A stretch of DNA of 5,285 nucleotides from Clostridiales bacterium (GTDB lineage Bacteria; Bacillota; Clostridia; Lachnospirales; WQUN01). The notes beneath the pieces are model-generated. The model saw only the letters and a program-made list of their open reading frames with translations, was not told the origin of the DNA and made no database searches. The stretch is taken from positions 1 to 5,285 of the forward strand of contig JAISWA010000061.1 in assembly GCA_031271275.1 (NCBI GenBank). Reading direction: 5' to 3'. Position 1 is the stretch's first letter. The number at the start of each line of letters is the position of its first letter. The translations under genes and the position numbers were made by a program. Below are positions 1 to 4,105 of the stretch, one piece after another.

Positions 1-30
1 ATGGCGCAACGGAAGGAGGTGGCAACGTGA
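1..30 (+). CDS. Possible 3' end of an upstream gene
   Basis: Frame 1 is open from the left edge to a TGA at 28-30, giving the tail MAQRKEVAT if read from the first base. The stop overlaps the GTG start of the XRE gene in a GTGA arrangement, the usual signature of translational coupling inside an operon. The window happens to begin with ATG, but a 9-codon gene is unlikely, and the ribosome binding site for the next gene (11-20) lies inside this frame. More probably this is the end of a longer upstream gene. Only ten codons are visible, so neither identity nor reality can be shown. Confidence 0.3.
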   Translation: MAQRKEVAT

Positions 31-455
31 GGGAAAGAGCTAAACATTTTGGCGATTATATAAAGGAAAAGAGACGGAACCACCCGGAAGAATTTACAAT
101 TACGCAGGTAGCGGAGCATTTGAATGTTTCGAGGACTTTTTATTGTGATGTTGAAAATAGGCGGAGAGGTCCGTTCGACGGTAAGCGTCTGGAAATGCTG
201 GCGGCTTTTCTCGACCTTTCGGAAGAAGATACGGCAATGATGTATGACCTTGCCAGCGATTATAAAGGAGTTCTTCCCTATGATGTGCAGGACACGCTAT
301 TGAACGGCGAAGTCGGGGAACTTGCTTTGACCGCGCTCCGGCTATCGAAAGGCACTCATGAAAAAGAAGCGCCTTGGAAACAACTAATACGCGAACTGGA
401 AGCAAATAAGGCAAACAGTAAGCGTGACAGCAAGAGGGACGAGAGGAAGAACTAA
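27..455 (+). CDS. XRE-family helix-turn-helix transcriptional regulator
   Basis: This 142-residue protein is probably a DNA-binding repressor. Residues about 8-70 form an XRE/Cro-type helix-turn-helix: TITQVAEHLNVS (24-35) is the first helix and turn, and RTFYCDVENRRRGPF (36-50) contains the recognition helix and the typical E-N-x-R-R tail. The middle (75-110) carries a segment ending in ALRLSKG that is seen in many Firmicute XRE proteins. The C-terminus (126-142) is a highly charged tail with a repeated SKRD. The start is GTG at 27, chosen because GGAAGGAGGT (11-20) sits 6 nt upstream. The stop TAA (453-455) overlaps the next gene's ATG by one base, so regulator and peptidase are co-translated. 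In known ImmR/ImmA-type pairs the XRE protein represses a mobile element and the peptidase cleaves it. That role is inferred from the pairing, not shown here. No operator is visible upstream because the window starts there. Confidence 0.88.
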   Translation: MRERAKHFGDYIKEKRRNHPEEFTITQVAEHLNVSRTFYCDVENRRRGPFDGKRLEMLAAFLDLSEEDTAMMYDLASDYKGVLPYDVQDTLLNGEVGELALTALRLSKGTHEKEAPWKQLIRELEANKANSKRDSKRDERKN

Positions 456-1264
456 TGTTAGAATTTATACCGCGAAGGGTGAGTTTTGAGGACAATAGGA
501 CTCCGGTTATGTCCGACCGTGAAATAGACGAATTTGCTTATGCCGTTCTCAAAGACTATAAACCTGATCTTTTGAAAAGGCCTGGTGAAATAGACTATGA
601 GAATTTTTTAGAGCAGTATCTGAAAGCGTGGGTGGAGTTTCATGACATTTACAGTAACGACCCGGATTTCCCCATTCTTGCGCTTACCACTTTTACAGAC
701 GGCGAAGTTAATATTTTTGATAGTGAAAACGAATGTGTGTCGAGCATTTTTATGCCGGCGCGCACGATTGTTCTTGATAATTCTATCGCGGATTCGGCCA
801 TAGCCGGAATGATAAGGTTTTCCGCGCTCCATGAAGCAGGTCACTTGATGTTGCATTGGCGTGTTTTTGTGGACGAATACGGTGAACCGTATACAAGGAC
901 AAACGATACCGCGTCTGTCATTGCAGCCTGCCGCCGCGATAACATAGAAAACAGTATCCGCGGTAAAAAGCAACGAACCGCCGCCGATTGGCGGGAACAC
1001 CAAGCCGATTATTTCGCTGCCGCCGTCGCCATGCCGACTTGTACCTTTCGCCCATTTGTAAACAAGATATTGCGTAAAAACGGTTATTACAAGGGTCAAA
1101 TACAGCTTGGATGCGATTCTTATTTGGATATTTTGGCTGACGACCTTATACCCGAATTTATATCGGAAACCTACGGCGTATCTAAGCGCGCGGCGCGGAT
1201 AAAGCTCCGCAAAGCTGGATTTGTTACAGGAGGCAGCGTGTCGGGCCAGGCATGGCATAAATAG
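455..1264 (+). CDS. ImmA/IrrE-family zinc metallopeptidase (first copy)
   Basis: This is a 269-residue cytoplasmic protein with the COG2856/ImmA-IrrE signature. The zinc-binding catalytic motif HEAGH is at 126-130 (H126 and H130 bind zinc, E127 is the general base). The second family motif is EHQADYFAAAVAMP at 181-194, with E181 the likely third ligand. Residues 238-256 (ETYGVSKRAARIKLRKAGF) match the usual C-terminal helical segment of the family. About 50 residues separate H130 from E181, a spacing shared with the second copy. No signal peptide or membrane segment is seen. Its start overlaps the XRE stop as TAATG, with GAGG at 443-446 as ribosome binding site. A later in-frame ATG at 509, preceded by AGGA, is a less likely alternative. 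In the known ImmR/ImmA pairing the peptidase cuts the XRE repressor; the adjacent XRE protein is therefore the obvious candidate substrate. The family call is secure, the substrate is inference. Confidence 0.9.
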   Translation: MLEFIPRRVSFEDNRTPVMSDREIDEFAYAVLKDYKPDLLKRPGEIDYENFLEQYLKAWVEFHDIYSNDPDFPILALTTFTDGEVNIFDSENECVSSIFMPARTIVLDNSIADSAIAGMIRFSALHEAGHLMLHWRVFVDEYGEPYTRTNDTASVIAACRRDNIENSIRGKKQRTAADWREHQADYFAAAVAMPTCTFRPFVNKILRKNGYYKGQIQLGCDSYLDILADDLIPEFISETYGVSKRAARIKLRKAGFVTGGSVSGQAWHK

Positions 1265-1280
1265 TAATAAAAACATCCTT

Positions 1281-1339
1281 AATCGCAAAAGGGAACCTAT
1301 CGGGTAATCTGTCTGCGGATTTCTCTCTTGCGGTTTTTT
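1281..1339 (+). terminator. Weak candidate terminator after the first peptidase gene
   Basis: AATCGCAA (1281-1288) can pair with TTGCGGTT (1328-1335) in an 8-bp stem with one G-U pair, running into T-rich sequence (T6 at 1334-1339). The 39-nt loop is long and only weakly self-complementary (for example ACC 1295-1297 with GGT 1303-1305), so this is far from a canonical terminator. It lies 17 bp after the stop. The rest of the spacer up to 1386 shows no convincing promoter: TTG-starting hexamers exist but no well-spaced -10 follows. Confidence 0.25.
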
Positions 1340-1386
1340 ATTCCCGCATTGTACCCTGCATAGCGTATTTAATTTATGGCTTTATC

Positions 1387-1408
1387 AAAGGAGCAGATGT
1401 GACAAATG
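1387..1408 (+). promoter_or_regulatory. Ribosome binding site followed by an ATG-TGA start-stop before the second peptidase gene
   Basis: AAAGGAG (1387-1393) lies 12 nt before the annotated ATG at 1406, a long spacing. Only 3 nt after it is an ATG (1397-1399) immediately followed by TGA (1400-1402). The 1406 frame has that same TGA in phase just upstream, so 1406 is the first usable start. A ribosome could initiate on the minimal ATG-TGA and reinitiate at 1406, which would lower expression. This is inference from spacing. Confidence 0.4.
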
Positions 1409-2176
1409 GTTGAACTTATCACGGTGTACTCGCCGACCAAAATTCCGTTCATAACTTACGAGGCGCTGGATGAGTATGCCACGTCTGTCGTAGCCGACTT
1501 CGCACCGCAGCGATTGAAAGAGCCCGCGCCGCATGATGTTTTCGGATTTATCCGGGACTACCTCGGTTTAAACGTAGTCTACTATAAACTTCCCCACGAA
1601 AAGCAAGTAATCGGCTTTACCGCGTTTCACGGCGGTGTTATCCATGTGGTGAACGAGCGGACAAGCCTTATCGAAACCGCGCCTGTCAGCGGCGGTACGG
1701 TTATCATTGATAAATCGCTGACGGAGGAACGCAACGTGCGGCGGCTGCGGTTTACGGCTACGCATGAAGGTTCCCATTGGCTGCTCCACAGGAAAGCCTT
1801 TGAAAACGACAATCCTTCCGGCAATATCGGCGCTTTCAATATCAGGCATCTGGCTGCGAAAACCGGAACGGCTGACTACAGCCGGAGCAAACTTGAAAAG
1901 ACCGATAAAGACCGCACGGAACGGCAGGCGGATTTTCTCGCGGCGGCTATCCTAATTCCGCGTCCCGCGCTGCGGATAGCGTATTGCGATTTTTTTCACG
2001 ATATATGCGAAAAGCCGCGCGCACTGGTGCGCGGCGCAGACCCGAAGGACGAATATAAAGCAAAGCGGCTGACAGGGTATATTGCCAATGTATTCAACGT
2101 ATCAAACCGCGCCGCGTTAATCCGCCTTGAAAAACTGAACGCTATCGTCAGTCAGGGGGCGGGGGATATTCGGTAA
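1406..2176 (+). CDS. ImmA/IrrE-family zinc metallopeptidase (second copy)
   Basis: This 256-residue protein is a paralogue of the preceding peptidase. HEGSH at 120-124 is the HExxH zinc motif with the catalytic E121 kept, and TERQADFLAAAILIP (171-185) is the second family motif with E172 as likely third ligand. The C-terminal segment NVFNVSNRAALIRLEKLNAI (228-247) corresponds to YGVSKRAARIKLRKAGF in the first copy. The N-termini also align: residues 16-53 here against 19-56 there share D-E-x-A, D-x-x-P-x-x-L-K-x-P and Y-L (about 13 of 38 identical by hand alignment). Both copies have about 47-50 residues between the zinc motifs. The gene is separated from the XRE-peptidase pair by 141 bp and may be expressed separately. 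Both active sites look intact, so this is not an obvious pseudogene. It could cleave a second regulator outside the window, or the same one with different triggering; neither can be shown. Confidence 0.88.
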   Translation: MVELITVYSPTKIPFITYEALDEYATSVVADFAPQRLKEPAPHDVFGFIRDYLGLNVVYYKLPHEKQVIGFTAFHGGVIHVVNERTSLIETAPVSGGTVIIDKSLTEERNVRRLRFTATHEGSHWLLHRKAFENDNPSGNIGAFNIRHLAAKTGTADYSRSKLEKTDKDRTERQADFLAAAILIPRPALRIAYCDFFHDICEKPRALVRGADPKDEYKAKRLTGYIANVFNVSNRAALIRLEKLNAIVSQGAGDIR

Positions 2177-2195
2177 TGGGAGTATTCCCGCCGTA

Positions 2196-2215
2196 TCATA
2201 TTCAAGCGGATATGA
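2196..2215. repeat. Small inverted repeat in the leader of the zinc-ribbon-like gene
   Basis: TCATAT (2196-2201) and ATATGA (2210-2215) are perfect inverted arms around an 8-base centre. It sits 10 bp upstream of the ribosome binding site AAGGGAG (2225-2231). It could be a small RNA hairpin or an operator half-site pair; at 6 bp it could also be chance. Confidence 0.25.
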
Positions 2216-2236
2216 GCAGTTAAGAAGGGAGCATCT

Positions 2237-2536
2237 ATGGGATATGGTTCTCAAATTATTGAGCCGGACGAAGAACGCGATGATGATATATATGTGCTGG
2301 TTATACATGGTTTTGTACCTGAGTTTTACGACGGCGTTGCGTTCAGAATTGACAAGTCATTCAAGCCGCGGCGCACAAAAGATATTAGCTGCCCCCATTG
2401 CGGACGAAAATTTGAAACGGTGGGCGTTGATATAAAAGTTGAAGTGTTCCGCTTCTCAAAGAAATCGGAGGAAACCTGCCATAATTTTAGGCATTGTAAA
2501 ATATGCCATAACATTATTGGCCTTAAATTCGCGTAA
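2237..2536 (+). CDS. Small protein with two CxxC pairs (zinc-ribbon-like), function unknown
   Basis: I do not recognise this 99-residue protein. Visible features are an acidic N-terminus (EPDEERDDD, 9-17), a short beta-rich hydrophobic stretch IYVLVIHGFV (18-27), and a zinc-ribbon-like C-terminal half: CPHCGRKFE (52-60) and C-x-x-C at 87-90 (CKIC), with extra C81, H82 and H86 nearby. The CPHCG knuckle paired with a second CxxC is typical of zinc ribbons, which bind nucleic acid or serve in protein contacts. The start is ATG 2237 with AAGGGAG (2225-2231) 5 nt upstream, good spacing. It follows the second peptidase by 60 bp, in the same direction, and may be co-transcribed. The stop codon (TAA 2534-2536) lies inside a 7-bp dyad described separately. 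An antisense frame of 170 codons overlaps it but looks spurious. Confidence 0.72.
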   Translation: MGYGSQIIEPDEERDDDIYVLVIHGFVPEFYDGVAFRIDKSFKPRRTKDISCPHCGRKFETVGVDIKVEVFRFSKKSEETCHNFRHCKICHNIIGLKFA

Positions 2537-2550
2537 ACGATAATACGCGA
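2517..2550 (+). promoter_or_regulatory. Candidate sigma-70 promoter with overlapping dyad
   Basis: TTGGCC (2517-2522, four of six consensus matches) and GATAAT (2539-2544, five of six) are separated by 16 bp, a plausible housekeeping promoter inside the 3' end of the zinc-ribbon-like gene. The -10 box is embedded in a perfect dyad: TCGCGTA (2529-2535), 8 bases, TACGCGA (2544-2550). A start near 2551 would drive the structured RNA that follows. The dyad could be an operator for a dimeric regulator such as an XRE protein, or just an RNA hairpin over the stop codon. Promoter calls by eye are uncertain. Confidence 0.35.
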
Positions 2551-2810
2551 TAACCACCTACAACTGAATAAAATATACCGACCTACCGCTGAAAGGCGGT
2601 TAAGCAAAACCCTCACGGAATCTGATTTACAAACGCTTGGAATGTTGGTCCTGACCCCTACCCAGTGAAATTCTGGGGGCGGCAGGATGAAAGCGTCCCG
2701 CCAACGGCTGCGGTTTTGCGGATAGAGGTCAAGCACGCTACGTATACAGACCGGAACAGGCGAGCAAGCATCATTCATTAGGGAACCCGACGAACAAGGG
2801 CGGCGCGTTT

Positions 2811-2843
2811 TGAAATTGTGCAACGGTTCATTGCACAATTTCA
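2811..2843. repeat. Perfect 13-bp inverted repeat, 7-nt loop
   Basis: TGAAATTGTGCAA (2811-2823) and TTGCACAATTTCA (2831-2843) are exact inverse complements around CGGTTCA. There is no following T-run, so it is not an intrinsic terminator. In RNA it is a stable AU-rich hairpin within the candidate structured RNA, flanked by GCGGCG/CGCCGC pairing. As DNA it could be a dimer-binding site. Confidence 0.85.
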
Positions 2844-2940
2844 GCGTCGTTTTCGCCGCGATATTTGTGGCTAAAATTCCGAAGGCGTTGATATTTAACG
2901 CCCGTGCTGAGTTCGCATAATCTAACGATTACGATGTTCG

Positions 2941-2994
2941 ACGGGCCTTACAAGGCGGCAACTTTGTGTTGCTGTCTTGTAAGGCCCGTTTTTT
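2941..2994 (+). terminator. Strong intrinsic terminator
   Basis: ACGGGCCTTACAAG (2941-2954) is perfectly complementary to CTTGTAAGGCCCGT (2976-2989). The stem continues inward through GCG (2955-2957) with TGT (2973-2975), two of these being G-U pairs, and GCAAC (2958-2962) with GTTGC (2968-2972), closing on loop TTTGT. That is about 22 consecutive pairs followed at once by T6 (2989-2994). No coding gene ends within 400 bp upstream, so it must end an RNA gene or act as an attenuator for the operon starting at 3055. Confidence 0.9.
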
Positions 2995-3028
2995 ATTTGC
3001 TTCAGCAGCGAGTATAGGTTGCCGCCTT
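2952..3028 (+). promoter_or_regulatory. Alternative pairing between terminator arm and downstream leader
   Basis: AAGGCGGCAAC (2952-2962), inside the terminator's 5' arm and inner stem, is exactly complementary over 11 nt to GTTGCCGCCTT (3018-3028), just before the ribosome binding site at 3042-3048. The two structures exclude each other. Because 3018-3028 is made after the terminator, this cannot be a classical antiterminator, but it could form in read-through transcripts and alter access to the start region. Further upstream, GCCCGT (2900-2905) is complementary to ACGGGC (2941-2946) and could compete with the terminator in the right order, though with only 6 pairs. Confidence 0.35.
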
Positions 3029-3041
3029 TGTGAGCGCCCCG

Positions 3042-3048
3042 AAAGGAG
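3042..3048 (+). promoter_or_regulatory. Ribosome binding site that fixes the small-peptide start
   Basis: AAAGGAG with 6 nt to ATG 3055 is the best ribosome binding site in this part of the window. It overlaps a possible hairpin, CGCCCC (3035-3040) with GGAGCG (3045-3050) around a GAAA loop, five of six pairs formed, which would hide it. Confidence 0.7.
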
Positions 3049-3054
3049 CGTTTT

Positions 3055-3159
3055 ATGAAGTCTGCAGCCTTTTTTTATTGGCGCCCGCGCTGTCGCTCGC
3101 CGCCTTCCTCCATTCGATTTTCGCAATTTCAAAAAATCGGATGGAGGAAAAGAAAGTGA
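3055..3159 (+). CDS. 34-codon basic peptide, candidate leader peptide coupled to the sigma-like gene
   Basis: ATG 3055 follows AAAGGAG (3042-3048) at ideal distance and opens a 34-codon frame ending TGA 3157-3159. The stop overlaps the GTG start of the sigma-like gene (3156) as GTGA, so translation of the peptide would feed ribosomes onto the next start. The peptide begins MKSAAFFYWRPRCR and ends GWRKRK; it has ten Lys/Arg and no Asp/Glu, with an aromatic run F-F-Y-W at residues 6-9. No membrane segment is convincing. Either it is a true small protein (very basic, could bind nucleic acid) or mainly a leader whose translation regulates the next gene. It is read one frame away from the longer GTG-3030 frame, so only one of the two is likely to be used. 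I do not recognise it. Confidence 0.5.
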   Translation: MKSAAFFYWRPRCRSPPSSIRFSQFQKIGWRKRK

Positions 3160-3626
3160 ATAACCCGGATTTTAGGAAGCTGTCGCGTGAACAGCTTTTG
3201 GAGCATTTCGAGAACGAACGTAAGGAGTGGCTCGAAGCGGGAATGAGCGAAGCGGATATTAACCGCGTCCACTTCGGCGAGGAAAACGAAAACGGCAGGG
3301 GCGGCGATTATCGCGTGTGGCTCAACGAACGCAAGCATGTGCGCCCCGACCATAAATACGCCCCCGGAACGCCCGTCGCTATCGACGCGGTTGACCCGGA
3401 CAGCGCGTGGATTAGCGGAGGACGCGGCGGTTTGGACGCGGTTGAGTTTAACACTGACTTCGCGGCGGCGTTATCGAAGCTAACAGAACTTGAGCGAAAA
3501 TACTTCACGGAAATTTATTACGAAGGTTTGACTAACAGCTTTATTGCGCGGCGTGACGGAAAAGACGAATCCGCCGTTCGGAGAACGGTCAACCGGGCCA
3601 AAGAAAAACTTAAAAAATATTTTTAA
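3156..3626 (+). CDS. Sigma-70 region 4-like DNA-binding protein
   Basis: This 156-residue protein has a C-terminal sigma-70 region 4-like helix-turn-helix (about 107-156): LTELERKYFTEIYYEGLTNS (109-128) corresponds to the L-x-x-x-E-R-x-x-x helix of region 4, and IARRDGKDESAVRRTVNRAK (130-149) to the turn and recognition helix, ending EKLKKYF. The first 100 residues are acidic and show no region 2, so it cannot by itself recognise and melt a -10 element like a full sigma factor; a transcription activator or a partial sigma acting with partners is likelier. Start: GTG 3156 is chosen because GGAGG (3143-3147) is 8 nt upstream and the 34-codon ORF stops on it. In-frame alternatives are ATG 3141 (no ribosome binding site) and GTG 3030 (poor site, adds a hydrophobic stretch). 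Similar short proteins are common in Clostridia mobile elements, which fits the context. Transcription may need read-through of the terminator at 2941-2994. Confidence 0.75.
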   Translation: MNNPDFRKLSREQLLEHFENERKEWLEAGMSEADINRVHFGEENENGRGGDYRVWLNERKHVRPDHKYAPGTPVAIDAVDPDSAWISGGRGGLDAVEFNTDFAAALSKLTELERKYFTEIYYEGLTNSFIARRDGKDESAVRRTVNRAKEKLKKYF

Positions 3627-3957
3627 CCGGCACGTCCGAATATGGGTTTTCCCACGGCTAATAGGTGTAAAGCCTCGGTAAAACGACTTTACACCTGTAC
3701 CTTGACAAACACCGAGCCGTTTTCGGCGCGGTCATACGAACTACCCACACCGAGTCACAGGCGCGCCGTCTTTCGCGAGGACGGCGTTACGCAAGAGCGT
3801 TTTCCCTGTTCCAGTATCAGCGGAACATGGAAAAACGGCGGCGCGCTGGAATGACTTCCCCAAATACTGGCTGGTAACGGGGCGCGTGATGCAGAAAAAG
3901 CGCGGGTTGCGTGTGAAAGCTGAAAGAGGCTGAAGGCGCAATCGAAAACGGTGTAAG

Positions 3958-4004
3958 CAAACCAGTAACAAGCCTATTACAAACCAATATCAAACCAGCA
4001 ACAA
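3958..4004 (+). repeat. Three phased CAAACCA direct repeats (iteron-like)
   Basis: CAAACCA occurs at 3958-3964, 3980-3986 and 3991-3997, start-to-start 22 and 11 bp, that is two and one helical turns. The first and third extend to 14 bp with one mismatch (CAAACCAGTAACAA and CAAACCAGCAACAA); the middle one is CAAACCAATATCAA. CTATTAC also occurs twice (3974-3980, 4014-4020). The tract is almost free of G. Phased repeats suggest protein binding on one face of DNA, as with iterons, but low complexity (A/C-rich) makes chance repetition more likely than usual. Confidence 0.5.
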
Positions 4005-4026
4005 AAAAAACGACTATTACTAACCG

Positions 4027-4083
4027 CCCAGCGGTTGTTCATGGGTTGTGGCTACGGCGACAACCCATCATAGAACCGCTGGG
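4027..4083. repeat. 57-nt two-tier hairpin with cUACGg loop before the helicase gene
   Basis: CCCAGCGGTT (4027-4036) pairs perfectly with AACCGCTGGG (4074-4083). After a 4x5 internal loop, ATGGGTTGT (4041-4049) pairs perfectly with ACAACCCAT (4060-4068). A single G-G mismatch (4050/4059) leads to GC/GC closing a TACG tetraloop (4053-4056), that is cUACGg, a member of the extra-stable UNCG class in RNA. It ends 6 nt before GAGGA (4090-4094), the ribosome binding site of the helicase gene. No T-run follows on the + strand, so it is not a terminator for this direction. Options are a cis-regulatory RNA for the helicase, or a DNA hairpin serving as an origin or nicking site. Confidence 0.85.
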
Positions 4084-4105
4084 TAAAACGAGGATAGATA
4101 CCATC

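Larger units (their letters stand above)
2551..2994 (+). ncRNA. Candidate structured RNA or long leader ending in an intrinsic terminator
   Basis: No credible gene lies between 2537 and 3054, yet base-pairing potential is dense and the stretch closes with a strong terminator. Helices found by hand: ACCGCT/GGCGGT with a GAAA loop (2585-2600); GCAAAACC (2604-2611) with GGTTTTGC (2712-2719), eight perfect pairs enclosing GTTGG (2644-2648) with CCAAC (2701-2705), TCCTG (2649-2653) with CAGGA (2683-2687) and CCCAG/CTGGG (2661-2677); GCGGCG (2800-2805) with CGCCGC (2854-2859) enclosing a perfect 13-bp hairpin (2811-2843); GGCGTT/AACGCC (2884-2902); and the terminator stem (2941-2989). Alternative pairs such as GGCGG/CCGCC (2678-2702) also exist, so the fold is not unique. 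The 5' end is set only by a tentative promoter. It matches no RNA family I can name. It could be a trans-acting RNA, the RNA part of a mobile element, or a 5' leader controlling the downstream peptide/sigma-like operon. Confidence 0.5.
3627..4105. other. 479-bp gene-poor region with hairpins; no convincing gene
   Basis: No frame here has both a start and a ribosome binding site. Pairings seen: AGGTGTAAAG (3663-3672) with CTTTACACCT (3687-3696), 10 perfect pairs, 14-nt loop; ACCG-A-GCCG (3711-3719) with CGGC-G-CGGT (3724-3732) around TTTT; CGCCGTC (3764-3770) with GACGGCG (3780-3786); TGTTCC (3807-3812) with GGAACA (3822-3827); and longer-range GCGCGCC (3761-3767) with GGCGCGC (3840-3846). Frame 1 is open without a start at its head from 3706 to 3933 and includes protein-like WNDFPKYWLVTGRV; this may be chance, a decayed gene, or coding shadow of a conserved RNA. 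The helicase frame is also open upstream to 3917 but offers no ATG or GTG. The right part holds repeats and a large hairpin, listed separately. A second structured RNA, or an origin, is possible. Confidence 0.5.

Noticed and set aside
27..1264. Classical toxin-antitoxin pair
   Set aside because: The second gene carries an HExxH peptidase signature, not an RNase or kinase toxin; the regulator-plus-peptidase reading fits better, although COG2856 members have sometimes been labelled as toxin-antitoxin parts.
2326..2838. 170-codon frame on the minus strand
   Set aside because: It runs antisense to the zinc-ribbon-like gene and through the hairpin-rich region, has no visible ribosome binding site, and its translation (many Arg, Ser, Pro, Cys) looks like shadow coding.
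2551..2994. Group II intron or retron RNA
   Set aside because: No domain V-like hairpin or reverse transcriptase gene is seen, and no a1/a2-type flanking repeat pair was found.
3702..3737. TTGACA at 3702-3707 as a -35 box
   Set aside because: The best -10-like sequence (TCATAC, 3732-3737) is 24 bp away and weak; no good -10 lies at 16-18 bp.
3642..3854. 70-codon + strand frame after the sigma-like gene
   Set aside because: No ribosome binding site before ATG 3642, biased composition, and it spans several perfect hairpins.
3741..3971. Minus-strand frame containing a P-loop-like TGTGKT
   Set aside because: The Walker-like string is isolated, with no Walker B or other ATPase motif and no ribosome binding site; it is the complement of a hairpin-rich stretch.
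3958..4004. CRISPR array
   Set aside because: Repeats are only 7-14 bp with 11- and 22-bp periods, and no spacer-sized unique segments separate them.
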